From the NCBI GenBank assembly GCA_025808415.1, contig CP075525.1, positions 2,527,501-2,591,500 of the forward strand: a stretch of 64,000 bases of DNA, read 5' to 3'. A program made the translations under genes and the position numbers. Positions 7,820 through 16,472 of this stretch are shown one piece after another. Positions within the stretch are counted from its first letter, which is position 1. Every line of letters begins with the position of its first letter. Below the pieces are notes generated by a model. The model was not told the origin of the DNA and searched no databases. It worked only from the letters and a program-made list of their open reading frames with translations. This DNA comes from Cyclobacteriaceae bacterium (GTDB lineage: Bacteria; Bacteroidota; Bacteroidia; Cytophagales; Cyclobacteriaceae).

Positions 7820-9280
7820 ATGAAAAAGTTTATTACAATTTCAATGGGTTTAGCAATAAGCCTAAGTGCCTTTGCTCAAACCAACGATACGGTTCAATCA
7901 AAAAACGAGCTGCCTTTTTTCATTCACGAATCCAAAAAGATTCCTGACTTTGAACTGGAAGAAAAGAAAGAAGGAACATTTATTACAGGATTACCCCGAT
8001 TTGAATTTGATCCGATTCGAGGATTTGGTGTTGGTGGTAACGTAAACCTTTTTATGAACAAGACCAAAGAAGACCCATTCTTTGATTACACAGCCTATCG
8101 CCACCGTATCAACGCAGAGTTTTTCATTTTTCAAAATGGCAGGATTCGTTATGCCCTTAATTATGATGCACCTTATATTTTCAATTCCAAATGGAGATTA
8201 AGAGCAGATGCAGTGTATTGGGAAGATCCAAACGCGCAATACTGGGGTATTGGACGTTCTTCACTAAATGCTTTAAGATTTAGAGATAAAAGAACGGGCA
8301 TTACTCGAAATTTTAAGAAAGTTGACGATTATGAAGAAAACCTTGCTCTTGCAGAGTTAGGGAGCGATGGGAATTATTACACCGACTTTCACTTTAACCA
8401 CATTCAACAAAGGGAACAGTTGTATAATTTACTTGGTGAAAGGGTTATGATGGGAGGAAAACTTCGTTTAATGTTCGGCTATGAAGCCTTGTTTACTTCA
8501 TTCACATCTTACAACGGTTTAATAGCAGAAGAAGCATTTACACTTGATGGCGAACAAGTAGAAGCTATTAATAATCCAACGCTGTTAGATGTTCAAAAAG
8601 CTGACGGAACTTGGAATACGTTTAACTTAAGTGGATTCACAAACGGAAATAATTATATGTTCACCAGTATGCTCGCAGCAGCGTTGATTTATGATACGCG
8701 AGATTTTGAACCCGACCCCTCAAAGGGATTATTTTTGGAGTATTCACACGAATATAGTGCCCCTTGGTTAGGTTCACAATTTGACTTTCATAAGTTCATG
8801 ATGCAGGGTCAATTTATTCACACACTAAAAAGGTGGAACAACAATAAAGGAAGATTGACTTTTGCAGGCTTAGCCGCAATGGGCCATATATTAGGTTCCA
8901 ACATTAACTTCATTGAAATGTGGGATCTGTCAAGTCAGGCAGAAGCAGGCGGAATTTTAGTATTAGGTGGTGGTCGTTCAATCCGTGGATTTAGAGAAGC
9001 AAGGTTTTTAGCACCAACAGTTGCATTGGTGAATTTGGAAATGCGAGCAAGACTTTATAATTTTAAACTGCTTAAACAACATTTTGCTTTGGGATTAACA
9101 CCTTTCTATGACTTTGGTAGTGTGTGGGACAGACCGGGAGATATGAATTTCAAACAATGGAGAGGTGCGCCTGGAATAGGTGGTAGAATAGCTTGGAACC
9201 AATCAACAATTCTAAGATTAGACTATGCACAAAGCAGAGAAGGTGGACAATTTTTCTTTGGATTTGGACATATATTTTAA
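7820..9280 (+). CDS. BamA/TamA-like (D15) outer-membrane protein
   Basis: 486 residues with signal peptide MKKFITISMGLAISLSAFAQ. The mature protein begins near FIHESKKIPDFELEEK and has alternating barrel strands to a C-terminal FFFGFGHIF with a terminal aromatic, the outer-membrane insertion signal. LVLGGGRSIRGFREARF near residue 385 matches the VRGF/Y motif of the Omp85 superfamily. POTRA domains are absent or very short, so this is a compact surface-antigen-D15 type. The gene lies 25 bp after mgtE. A role in cation passage or envelope stress is guessed from position only. Confidence 0.8.
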   Translation: MKKFITISMGLAISLSAFAQTNDTVQSKNELPFFIHESKKIPDFELEEKKEGTFITGLPRFEFDPIRGFGVGGNVNLFMNKTKEDPFFDYTAYRHRINAEFFIFQNGRIRYALNYDAPYIFNSKWRLRADAVYWEDPNAQYWGIGRSSLNALRFRDKRTGITRNFKKVDDYEENLALAELGSDGNYYTDFHFNHIQQREQLYNLLGERVMMGGKLRLMFGYEALFTSFTSYNGLIAEEAFTLDGEQVEAINNPTLLDVQKADGTWNTFNLSGFTNGNNYMFTSMLAAALIYDTRDFEPDPSKGLFLEYSHEYSAPWLGSQFDFHKFMMQGQFIHTLKRWNNNKGRLTFAGLAAMGHILGSNINFIEMWDLSSQAEAGGILVLGGGRSIRGFREARFLAPTVALVNLEMRARLYNFKLLKQHFALGLTPFYDFGSVWDRPGDMNFKQWRGAPGIGGRIAWNQSTILRLDYAQSREGGQFFFGFGHIF

Positions 9281-9293
9281 ATCCAAACGCACA

Positions 9294-9407
9294 GGGTCAA
9301 GCACATTTGCAATTACTCACCTGTTGTTTATTGAATTTTGGTGTTCGTGAACTTCGTTTCGCACAAGCCAACACGCTGACCAAAAATTGCAAAAGAGCTT
9401 GCCCCTT
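9294..9407 (+). repeat. ACA/AGA hairpin, end of cassette C
   Basis: GGGTCAAGC-ACA-TTTGCAATT pairs with AAATTGCAAA-AGA-GCTTGCCCC. The loop is enlarged to about 75 nt and contains CGCACAAGCCAACACGC. It starts 13 bp after the last gene and is followed by T-rich sequence, so termination is plausible. The stretch 9408-9567 holds no gene. Confidence 0.7.
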
Positions 9408-9567
9408 TTCCACCCTTACAAAAACTTCATTTTTTTTCTTCCTACCCTTCCAAAAATTTTTAAAACCGCCAACGCACAACCGACACATAAAAACAAAACT
9501 CTGACCTAAAAACTACAGCGAAACCCTTTACAGACCTGACTTCCAAGACACAGACAACAGAACGCCA

Positions 9568-9704
9568 GCTGGTAACAGCACCTACACGCAAGCAGGGGTT
9601 TTATGCTTCGTATGACAGAAAAGTGCTAAATTTGAAGTTCAGTTCTTCGTAGGAGGTTCAGTGGTTAAATCCCTGCCTGCGCGTAGCTGCAAACCGTTAG
9701 CTGC
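9568..9704 (+). repeat. attC-like site C
   Basis: R'' GCTGGTAAC (9568-9576) is the reverse complement of GTTACCAGC that opens cassette C at 3138. Arms CACCTACACGCAAGCAGGG and CCCTGCCTGCGCGTAGCTGC pair. The right tag is GTTAGCTGC (9696-9704). Confidence 0.85.
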
Positions 9705-9739
9705 AATGGCGGACGACCGAAACAGACAGAAAATTTACA

Positions 9740-11089
9740 ATGACAGAAAGAACTCTAATCAAAAATATTAGCATCGTCAACGAAGGACAAATAATCCTCA
9801 GCGACATACTTATTGACAATGGCGTAATTCTAAAAATTGGACGGCTTGCAGACATTACTAATTCAAATATTATTGACGGAACAGGCAAATATTTATTCCC
9901 TGGTATCATTGACGGGCAAGTTCATTTCCGTGAACCAGGACTAACACATAAAGGTGACCTTCATTCGGAAAGCAGAGCAGCCGTTGCGGGAGGCGTGACT
10001 TCCTTCATTGATATGCCAAATACCTTTCCGAATGTAATGACCATTGACATACTTAATGAAAAATATCAAATAGCATCTGAAAAATCGTTAGCCAACTATG
10101 GTTTCTTTTTAGGTGTTAATGGTGACAATCTCGATTACGTAATTAACCTCGACACATCAAAACTATTAGCCGTTTCTGATGACGGACTTTACTTTACCCA
10201 AAAAGGAAATCTACTTGCCGACAATCCCGAAACAATGGAGAAACTGTTTGCGAACTGCAAATCAATCATTGCTATACATTCTGAAAAGGAACAAATAGTT
10301 GAAGAGAATGAAAACATATATCGAGAAAAATATGGCGATAATGTGCCTATTGAACTTCATCCAATAATTAGAAGTGAAAAAGCGTGTTACGAAGCAACTA
10401 AAAGAGCAATAGACTTAGCAAACAAGCACAAGGCACGACTTCACATTCTGCATTTGACCACAGAAGCTGAAACACATCTTTTCCGTAATGACATTCCGCT
10501 TGAAGAAAAAAATATAACAACTGAAGTATCGGTGCATCACTTATGGTTCTCCGACACAGACTATAAGCATTTAGGAACTTTAATCAAATGGAATCCAGCC
10601 ATCAAAACAGAAAAAGATAAAAAGGGACTATTGAAAGCGTTGTTGGATGATAGAATAGACTTAGTAACCACAGACCACGCTCCTCACACTTTAGACGAAA
10701 AACAGAAATCGTATTTTCAAGCAATGTCAGGTGCCCCAATCGTTCAACATTCGTTAAACATTATGCTTGAGCTCTACAAACAAGGACAAATTTCGTTAGA
10801 GAAAATCGCTGAAAAAATGTGCCATAATCCAGCGACACTTTATAAAATAGAGAATAGGGGCTTCATTCGTGAAGGCTATTTCGCAGACCTAAGTATCGTT
10901 GACCTCAATTCTATTTGGACAGTTAGCAAAGAAAATATTTTATCAAAATGTGGATGGTCGCCATTAGACGGAACCACATTTCAAACTAAAGTAATCCATA
11001 CATTTGTAAATGGAAACTTAGTTTACGACCACGGACAATTTAATTTGAATGCAAAAGGACAACCACTAACCATCAAACAAAATAATTAA
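9740..11089 (+). CDS. pyrC: Dihydroorotase (class I type)
   Basis: 449 residues, an amidohydrolase TIM barrel. GIIDGQVHFREPGLTHKGD carries the metal motif; the first His of the usual HxH is Gln, as I recall for Bacteroidota dihydroorotases. VAGGVTSFIDMPNT, a His near HILHLTTEAE and TTDHAPHT with the catalytic Asp complete the site. It catalyses N-carbamoyl-aspartate to dihydroorotate in pyrimidine synthesis. The gene begins 43 bp after the cassette junction. A core biosynthetic gene in a cassette is unusual; it may be a second copy or an amidohydrolase with a related substrate. Confidence 0.85.
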   Translation: MTERTLIKNISIVNEGQIILSDILIDNGVILKIGRLADITNSNIIDGTGKYLFPGIIDGQVHFREPGLTHKGDLHSESRAAVAGGVTSFIDMPNTFPNVMTIDILNEKYQIASEKSLANYGFFLGVNGDNLDYVINLDTSKLLAVSDDGLYFTQKGNLLADNPETMEKLFANCKSIIAIHSEKEQIVEENENIYREKYGDNVPIELHPIIRSEKACYEATKRAIDLANKHKARLHILHLTTEAETHLFRNDIPLEEKNITTEVSVHHLWFSDTDYKHLGTLIKWNPAIKTEKDKKGLLKALLDDRIDLVTTDHAPHTLDEKQKSYFQAMSGAPIVQHSLNIMLELYKQGQISLEKIAEKMCHNPATLYKIENRGFIREGYFADLSIVDLNSIWTVSKENILSKCGWSPLDGTTFQTKVIHTFVNGNLVYDHGQFNLNAKGQPLTIKQNN

Positions 11090-11101
11090 GTCAGTTTTCT
11101 T

Positions 11102-11938
11102 ATGTTTCAAGAACGGAAATTAATTATTGCAACAAAACACGAAAAGGAAAGCGTGATTGCTCCTATTCTTGAAAAAGAATTAGGTGTAAGTTGTTTTGTT
11201 GATGAAACTTTTGATACTGACGCATTAGGAACATTTACGGGCGAAATTGAAAGAGAACTTGACCCCATTTCAACCGCCAGAGAAAAATGTTTACGGGCAA
11301 TGAAATTAAACAGTTGCGATTTAGGCGTTGCCAGTGAGGGTTCATTTGGTCCACACCCTTCTATGTTTTTCGTAAATGCCGATGATGAATTTTTGATTTT
11401 CATAGACAATAAGAATAGAATTGAAGTTATAGTTAGAGAATTAAGCACTTCTACTAATTTCAACGGGAAGCAAATTCAAAGTCAAAGAGAGCTATTAGAA
11501 TTTGCTAATCAAACGGAGTTTCCTAAACACGGATTAATTCTTCGTAAATCAAAAGATGAAAATACAGACATTTATAAAGGAATAACAGATGTTGAGATTT
11601 TAAAAAAAACATATGAACATCTCCATTCAAAATACAATTCTGTTTATTGCGAAACTGATATGAGAGCTATGTATAATCCAACACGAATGAGTGTAATTGA
11701 ACAAGCAACACAAAAACTGGTGCAAAAAATTAAATCAACTTGCCCACAATGTCAAACACCGGGTTTTGGGATAACAGACGCTAAAAAGGGACTTGAATGC
11801 AGCTTATGCGGTTCACCGACAAACTCAACACTAAGCTATATTTATGTATGCCAACATTGTAAATTCACAAAAGAAGAAATTTATCCCAATAAAAAAACAA
11901 CCGAAGACCCAACTTACTGCGACTATTGTAATCCTTAA
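11102..11938 (+). CDS. Conserved protein with C-terminal zinc ribbons (DUF6671-like)
   Basis: 278 residues. The N-terminal 200 residues are conserved-looking (SEGSFGPHPSMFFVNADDEFLIFID). The C-terminus has three Cys pairs: CPQC, CSLCG and CQHC, then CDYC, fitting two zinc ribbons (about 215-278). I recall such proteins as DUF6671, but the number is from memory. It follows pyrC by 12 bp, suggesting co-transcription. The function is unknown; nucleotide or nucleic-acid chemistry is a guess from the ribbons and from pyrC. Confidence 0.6.
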   Translation: MFQERKLIIATKHEKESVIAPILEKELGVSCFVDETFDTDALGTFTGEIERELDPISTAREKCLRAMKLNSCDLGVASEGSFGPHPSMFFVNADDEFLIFIDNKNRIEVIVRELSTSTNFNGKQIQSQRELLEFANQTEFPKHGLILRKSKDENTDIYKGITDVEILKKTYEHLHSKYNSVYCETDMRAMYNPTRMSVIEQATQKLVQKIKSTCPQCQTPGFGITDAKKGLECSLCGSPTNSTLSYIYVCQHCKFTKEEIYPNKKTTEDPTYCDYCNP

Positions 11939-11984
11939 AAATACTAAAATATGGAAATGAAAACAGTTGGAAAACAAAGCCACA

Positions 11985-12120
11985 GCAGCTAACAGCGGTT
12001 TGGCGTAATGGCGGGTTCAGTGGTAAATTGAAGTTCAGTAATTCTAATCAAGTTTTGTGGCGGGTTGCCAGTTTTGTGCTCCGAAATCCGCCACTACGCC
12101 AAGCCGCAAACCGTTATGCC
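11985..12120 (+). repeat. attC-like site D
   Basis: R'' GCAGCTAAC (11985-11993) matches the opening tag GTTAGCTGC of cassette D. Arms GGTTTGGCGTAATGGCGG and CCGCCACTACGCCAAGCC pair. The right tag is GTTATGCC (12113-12120). Confidence 0.86.
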
Positions 12121-12190
12121 TCACCCTAAAAGACGACACCACTGAGAGAAAACCAGCAGTAAACAGACAGACAAAGCCCCAACGCTTCAT

Positions 12191-12250
12191 AAAATTAAAA
12201 GAGCTGCAAGCCGACAAACTAGCCAACGCTTTTGCAGCACATTTAATTTT
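12191..12250 (+). repeat. Permuted ACA/AGA hairpin, start of cassette E
   Basis: AAAATTAAA-AGA-GCTGCAA pairs perfectly with TTGCAGC-ACA-TTTAATTTT. AGA is on the 5' arm and ACA on the 3' arm, the opposite of all other copies. It looks like the 3' half of one element joined to the 5' half of another. The loop keeps GCCGAC and GCCAACGC. Confidence 0.65.
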
Positions 12251-12307
12251 ACCCAACCGCACCCAAAGCCCACCCACCACCCTGACAATTAAAAAAAGCT
12301 AAAATAT

Positions 12308-12339
12308 TTTGTATAGTTAGGATGCCTAACTATATTTGC
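12308..12339 (+). promoter_or_regulatory. Promoter with overlapping MarR-type operator
   Basis: TTTTG at 12308-12312 and TATATTTG at 12332-12339 are spaced by 19 nt, a good Bacteroidota promoter. A perfect palindrome with 10-bp arms TATAGTTAGG / CCTAACTATA and a 3-bp centre (12313-12335) fills the spacer. The MarR protein at 13011-13616 is the obvious repressor. Confidence 0.75.
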
Positions 12340-12376
12340 ATCGGCAATCTTGCCACAAACTTAATTCATTCAAAAA

Positions 12377-12610
12377 ATGACAAAATCAGTGTTTTACCAC
12401 GCAGGTTGTCCAGTATGCATTAGTGCAGAGCAGGACATCGTGTCGCTTATCGGTAGCGACAAAGTAGAAATCGTTCATTTGGGCGAGCAAAAGAACAGAA
12501 TTGCCGAAGCGGAAGCAAAAGGCGTTAAATCTGTTCCTGCATTGCTTACCCCAAACGGGAACGTACTTCACCTGAACTTTGGTGCGTCTATGGCGGACGT
12601 AAAAGGTTAA
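12377..12610 (+). CDS. Thioredoxin-like small protein with CPVC
   Basis: 77 residues. VFYHAGCPVCISAEQ has the CxxC redox motif directly after the first strand, and VKSVPALLTPNG supplies the cis-Pro of the thioredoxin fold. It is short (glutaredoxin-sized), cytosolic and without a signal peptide. It is the first gene after the palindromic operator, so it is probably induced by the signal sensed by the MarR protein, plausibly an oxidant or thiol-reactive compound. That link is inference. Confidence 0.75.
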   Translation: MTKSVFYHAGCPVCISAEQDIVSLIGSDKVEIVHLGEQKNRIAEAEAKGVKSVPALLTPNGNVLHLNFGASMADVKG

Positions 12611-12614
12611 AAAG

Positions 12615-12652
12615 TTTGCCCCACATTGTTAGGATAACTACCTTTGTGGGGC
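12615..12652 (+). promoter_or_regulatory. Second MarR-type promoter, also able to form a hairpin
   Basis: TTTG (12615-12618) and TACCTTTG (12639-12646) are 20 nt apart. GTTAGGAT-AACTA between them is the first operator minus four bases. The same bases form an 8-bp stem, GCCCCACA / TGTGGGGC, followed by TTTCTTATTTT. It may be terminator, promoter or both. Confidence 0.45.
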
Positions 12653-12665
12653 TTTCTTATTTTCT

Positions 12666-12728
12666 ATGGCAATGAGAATATTTTTTTTAACCATCACGAT
12701 GTTGTTTGCTATTTCGGTAAACGCATAA
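12666..12728 (+). other. 20-residue ORF resembling an isolated signal peptide
   Basis: MAMRIFFLTITMLFAISVNA then stop. It has a positive residue, a hydrophobic core and a small-residue end like a signal peptide, but no mature part. It may be a decayed gene or a chance ORF between the thioredoxin-like and DUF2024 genes. Confidence 0.25.
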
Positions 12729-12746
12729 AACAATAAATCAAAAGAA

Positions 12747-13010
12747 ATGAAAGTAGCAGTTTGGGACACCTATGTAACAAAAAAAGACGGTAGCGTAATG
12801 CACTTTGACATTATCGCACCCGATGAAATTAGAGATACATCCATAATTTACGGTTATGGTAAAGACTATCTGACATCAAAGGGGCAAGAAGGACAACCAT
12901 TAACATCAAAAGAATGTAGGTTCTGCCATATAGAAACTCTACGAGCAGAGTGGGAAGCTGCGATAAAGCAAAAAGGATATTTTATAATTGAAATGGAAAA
13001 CTGCAAATAG
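12747..13010 (+). CDS. DUF2024 family protein
   Basis: 87 residues. It begins MKVAVWDTYVTKKDG and keeps MHFDIIAP and the CRFCH cysteines; it looks like the small DUF2024 family, known structurally but without assigned function. It abuts the MarR gene (stop 13010, start 13011), so the two are co-transcribed. The Cys-x2-Cys-His could bind metal or be redox-active, in keeping with the thioredoxin-like neighbour. Confidence 0.75.
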   Translation: MKVAVWDTYVTKKDGSVMHFDIIAPDEIRDTSIIYGYGKDYLTSKGQEGQPLTSKECRFCHIETLRAEWEAAIKQKGYFIIEMENCK

Positions 13011-13616
13011 ATGAAATCAGCATTTGATGTAAACCGACAGAATAAAAAAGTAGAAAGTAAAATTGTTGTGGCTTTGGAGCGTATTTCCGAAGCCTTCCGT
13101 GTGTTGCTATGGAACGAAAGCAAAGAAAACGCTTTAAGCCCTATTCAAATACAGGTTTTAATCTTCCTGCTTTTTCATAGCGAACAACAATGTAAGGTGA
13201 GCTACTTGGCACAAGAATTTAATATGTCAAAAGCTACGATTAGCGATAGCGTAAAACTACTATTGAAAAAAGGGCTAGTACAAAAATTTGATGACCCTAT
13301 TGACACAAGAAGTTACGTGATTGGCTTAACTGACCAAGGAAAACAAACAGCAGACAAGTCAGCCAATTTTGCTTTTGCTATTGAAAAACCATTGGGTTCG
13401 TTGACGGAAGATCAAAAAGAAATTATCCTTTCGGGGTTGCTCAAACTTATTCACGAATTGAACAAGGCAGGTATCATCACCATTCAACGAATGTGTTTTA
13501 CTTGTTCAAACTATCAAAATACAAACGGACAACATTACTGCAAATTGCTTCAATCAAAATTGGCAACAACAGATTTACGAATTGATTGCCCCGAACACGA
13601 ATTGACTTTAAACTAA
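13011..13616 (+). CDS. MarR family transcriptional regulator with Cys-rich tail
   Basis: 201 residues, longer than usual for MarR (about 140-170). The winged helix includes CKVSYLAQEFNMSKATISDSVKLLLKKGLVQK and a wing DTRSYVIGLTDQGKQ. The extra C-terminal part has CFTC, then YCKLL and DCPEHEL; these cysteines suggest metal or redox sensing. It probably represses its own operon through the palindrome at 12313-12335 and the derivative at 12626-12644. No membrane segment. Confidence 0.88.
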   Translation: MKSAFDVNRQNKKVESKIVVALERISEAFRVLLWNESKENALSPIQIQVLIFLLFHSEQQCKVSYLAQEFNMSKATISDSVKLLLKKGLVQKFDDPIDTRSYVIGLTDQGKQTADKSANFAFAIEKPLGSLTEDQKEIILSGLLKLIHELNKAGIITIQRMCFTCSNYQNTNGQHYCKLLQSKLATTDLRIDCPEHELTLN

Positions 13617-13639
13617 TCATTAAACACATTTTCAAACCA

Positions 13640-14182
13640 ATGAATTTTGAAATCCAAAATATTTTACAGAATGAAAGAGTAATTCTTCAACCATTAAAAG
13701 AAGATGATTTTGACGATTTATTCAAAGTTGCATCTGACCCTAAAATTTGGGAACAGCATCCCAATAAAGACCGTTGGAAAAAAGAAGTATTCAAAGTTTT
13801 TTTTGAAGGTGCATTGCAGAGCAAAGGAGCATACAAAATTTTAGAAAAAGCTACACATAAAACTCTTGGTTGCACCCGTTTTTATGATTGGGATGAAAAT
13901 GATAAAAGTATTTTTATTGGTTATACCTTTTATGCTACAGAATATTGGGGGAAAGGGATAAACGCATCGGTTAAGCGTACAATGTTGGATTACATTTTTC
14001 AATTTGTAGATAGAGTAAAATTTCAAGTTGGAGCATCTAATGTAAGGTCACATATAGCCATAACCCGAATTGGTGCAACAAAAATAGCTGAACAGGAAGT
14101 TGCTTATTTTGGAGAAGAAGCGAAGCTCAATTTTATTTATCAAATTCTTAGGGAAGAACTCAAACAAAATAAAAGCGAATGA
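13640..14182 (+). CDS. GNAT family N-acetyltransferase (RimJ/RimL-like)
   Basis: 180 residues from ATG 13640; an upstream alternative overlaps the MarR gene and lacks family sequence. ERVILQPLKEDDFDDLFKVASDPKIWEQHP is the typical start of RimJ/RimL-type acetyltransferases. IGYTFYATEYWGKGIN supplies the acetyl-CoA loop region and FQVGASNVRSHIAITRIGATK the C-terminal motif. It transfers acetyl groups to an amine of a protein or small molecule. It overlaps the next gene by 4 bp (ATGA), indicating translational coupling. Confidence 0.88.
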   Translation: MNFEIQNILQNERVILQPLKEDDFDDLFKVASDPKIWEQHPNKDRWKKEVFKVFFEGALQSKGAYKILEKATHKTLGCTRFYDWDENDKSIFIGYTFYATEYWGKGINASVKRTMLDYIFQFVDRVKFQVGASNVRSHIAITRIGATKIAEQEVAYFGEEAKLNFIYQILREELKQNKSE

Positions 14183-14904
14183 ACGTTCACGAAATCATCA
14201 TAATCGACCGAGAGAAAGTAGAATTATCAGAGATTCTAATGGATGAAGAAAATCGTTTTGCCATTCATCAACTCATAAAAGAATACAAATACATTGATGA
14301 GTTAAAAAAGTATGGTCTACCCGTAAATAATAAAATTTTGCTTTATGGCAGTTCGGGCTGTGGCAAAACCACAACAGCTAAAGCCATTGCAAATAGTTTG
14401 GGTAAGCCTTTAAACATTCTTAGTTTGAGTAATGTAGTGCAATCAAGAATTGGGGAAACTTCTCAAAATCTAAAAATGGTTTTTGATAAAGTGGCAAGAG
14501 AAAATTCGGTATTATTTTTAGACGAATTTGACCAAATAGGTAAAATGCGAAGCAATGACGATAGAGATGTGGGCGAAATGCGAAGGCTTGTTAATACACT
14601 TCTACAACTCATTGATTATTTGCCCGAAAGAGCATTACTTATTTCTGCTACCAACCATTTAGAAATCTTAGACAAAGCACTTGTTAGACGTTTTCAAGTA
14701 GTAGTAAAATTTGAAATGCCTAATAAAAAATCATTAGATGATTACTACGACAAAATTTTAGTTTCAATGCCTGAACATTTAGCAAACATCAATCGCAAAT
14801 ATGAAATTTCTTTTGCCGAAGCCAAAGACTACGCTTTTACAACAATAAAATCGCTTCTAATTGAAGAATTGGAAGCTGAACTTCAAACTCAATTATTGGG
14901 ATGA
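14179..14904 (+). CDS. AAA+ ATPase
   Basis: 241 residues. Walker A GSSGCGKTTTAKAIA near residues 52-66, Walker B SVLFLDEFDQIGKMR, sensor 1 LLISATNHLEILDKAL and Arg-finger region VRRFQVVVKF. It resembles the minimal ATPase domain of FtsH/SpoVK-type AAA proteins without a protease or transmembrane part. It overlaps both neighbours by 4 bp, so it belongs to the same operon. It may remodel a protein partner encoded elsewhere. Confidence 0.88.
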   Translation: MNVHEIIIIDREKVELSEILMDEENRFAIHQLIKEYKYIDELKKYGLPVNNKILLYGSSGCGKTTTAKAIANSLGKPLNILSLSNVVQSRIGETSQNLKMVFDKVARENSVLFLDEFDQIGKMRSNDDRDVGEMRRLVNTLLQLIDYLPERALLISATNHLEILDKALVRRFQVVVKFEMPNKKSLDDYYDKILVSMPEHLANINRKYEISFAEAKDYAFTTIKSLLIEELEAELQTQLLG

Positions 14905-15617
14905 ATGAGATAATTCAAAATATTGCAGTTATTCATAATCGGATAAAATCCGCTTGCACCAACTGTGGTAGAGATAGCCAAGGTGTAAAACTTCTGTTGG
15001 CAACAAAAACAGTTTCGGCCGAGAAGATTTTAATTGCACTGCAAACAGGCGAAAACTTGATTGCAGAAAACAAACTACAAGAGCTAAAAGAAAAATATAA
15101 AACGCTAAAAGCCACACCGCACCAAACCCATTTTATTGGGCACTTACAAACAAACAAAATTAAAGAAGTAATAAAATATGCTAATTGTATTCAATCGCTT
15201 GACAGAATAGAATTAGCAGAAAAATTACAAAAGCGTTTAGAGTTTGAAGATAAAACGATTGATGTTTTTGTGCAAGTAAATACATCGTACGAAGAAAGCA
15301 AATTTGGCATTGCACCAGAAAAGGCTTTGGATTTTGCTTTACAAGTTCAGCAACTTGAAAGACTGCACATAAAAGGTTTGATGACGATAGGACTTTTTTC
15401 GGCAGAGACAGAAAAAGTCCGTAAATGTTTTAAACTTCTTAAGAATATCCAAAACCAAATGTTAGAGAAAAACATACCTGTTCACGAGTTATCTATGGGT
15501 ATGAGTGGCGACCTTGAAACAGCCATTGAAGAAGGGTCAACCATTATTCGGGTTGGAACAGCCATTTTTGGCAAAAGACCTTATCCCGACAGTTATTATT
15601 GGAACGAAAAAAAATAG
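14901..15617 (+). CDS. YggS/PROSC family PLP-binding protein
   Basis: 238 residues. LLLATKTVSAEKI near residue 30-42 has the PLP Lys (usually AVSKT/ATKT). QTHFIGHLQTNKIK, QVNTSYEESKFGIAPE, GLMTIG, LSMGMSGDLETAIEEGSTIIRVGTAIFG are family signatures. Members bind pyridoxal 5'-phosphate on an alanine-racemase-like barrel and buffer cellular PLP. It overlaps the AAA+ gene by 4 bp. A mobile copy of a housekeeping protein is unusual. Confidence 0.93.
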   Translation: MNEIIQNIAVIHNRIKSACTNCGRDSQGVKLLLATKTVSAEKILIALQTGENLIAENKLQELKEKYKTLKATPHQTHFIGHLQTNKIKEVIKYANCIQSLDRIELAEKLQKRLEFEDKTIDVFVQVNTSYEESKFGIAPEKALDFALQVQQLERLHIKGLMTIGLFSAETEKVRKCFKLLKNIQNQMLEKNIPVHELSMGMSGDLETAIEEGSTIIRVGTAIFGKRPYPDSYYWNEKK

Positions 15618-15621
15618 TAAA

Positions 15622-16323
15622 ATGAAATCATTACGAATACATTATTTACAACACGTAGCCTTTGAAGGATTAGGCTATATAGAAACTTGGGCGAACGAGA
15701 ATAATCACATTTTAACGGCTACAAAATTTTATGAAGATTTTGTTTTGCCTGAAATTGCCGATTTTGATTGGTTGATTGTAATGGGTGGACCAATGGGCGT
15801 TTATGATGAACTTGAATTTAGTTGGTTAGAAGAAGAGAAATTATTTATCAAAAAAAGCATTGAAGCAGAGAAAAAAGTAGTAGGCATTTGTTTGGGTGCT
15901 CAATTAATTGCTTGTTGTTTGGGAGCAGAAGTGATGAAAGCTAAAAACAAAGAAATTGGGTGGTTTCCTGTATTTCCGACTGACCAGTGTAAAAAACTTT
16001 CTTGGTTTTATGAACTATTCAAAGACAACCCAATTGTTTTTCATTGGCACGGAGACCAATTTGAAATTCCCACCAATTGCTCAAACATATTAGTATCAGA
16101 AGCAAATACCAATCAAGCATTCAGCTATGGCGACAATGTAATCGGCTTACAGTTTCATTTGGAAGTAAGCGAACAGACTACTGAACTGATGTTAGAAAAT
16201 GGAAAAAGCAACTTGATAAATTCTCGTTTCGTTCAATCTTTGAGCGACATAGAAAAAGGCATACAACATATCGGACACTGCAATAAAATTATGAAAGCCA
16301 TTTTAGAACAGTTAAGCAAATAG
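15622..16323 (+). CDS. Class I glutamine amidotransferase (GMP-synthase-like)
   Basis: 233 residues from ATG 15622, just after the yggS stop; an earlier in-frame start would overlap yggS. The catalytic Cys is in VVGICLGAQLIA and the His in VIGLQFHLEV, with IVMGGPMGVYDE and a TWAN..H start typical of stand-alone GATase1 proteins. Such proteins release ammonia from glutamine or hydrolyse gamma-glutamyl compounds. It is the last gene of the operon and is followed 23 bp later by a terminator-like hairpin. Confidence 0.9.
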   Translation: MKSLRIHYLQHVAFEGLGYIETWANENNHILTATKFYEDFVLPEIADFDWLIVMGGPMGVYDELEFSWLEEEKLFIKKSIEAEKKVVGICLGAQLIACCLGAEVMKAKNKEIGWFPVFPTDQCKKLSWFYELFKDNPIVFHWHGDQFEIPTNCSNILVSEANTNQAFSYGDNVIGLQFHLEVSEQTTELMLENGKSNLINSRFVQSLSDIEKGIQHIGHCNKIMKAILEQLSK

Positions 16324-16345
16324 ACACATACAAGCCAAGGCATTT

Positions 16346-16408
16346 GGTGGCACATTTGCAAAACCGCACAAGCCGACCCACAATCCAAAGTCTTGCAAAA
16401 GAGCCACC
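16346..16408 (+). repeat. ACA/AGA hairpin, end of cassette E
   Basis: GGTGGC-ACA-TTTGCAA pairs perfectly with TTGCAAA-AGA-GCCACC. The loop has CGCACAAGCCGACCCAC. It lies 23 bp after the amidotransferase stop. Confidence 0.78.
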
Positions 16409-16472
16409 AAGCCAACGCACCTAAACAGACACGAAATGACAACCAAACAGACGACAGAAAAAGAAGGGCGAA

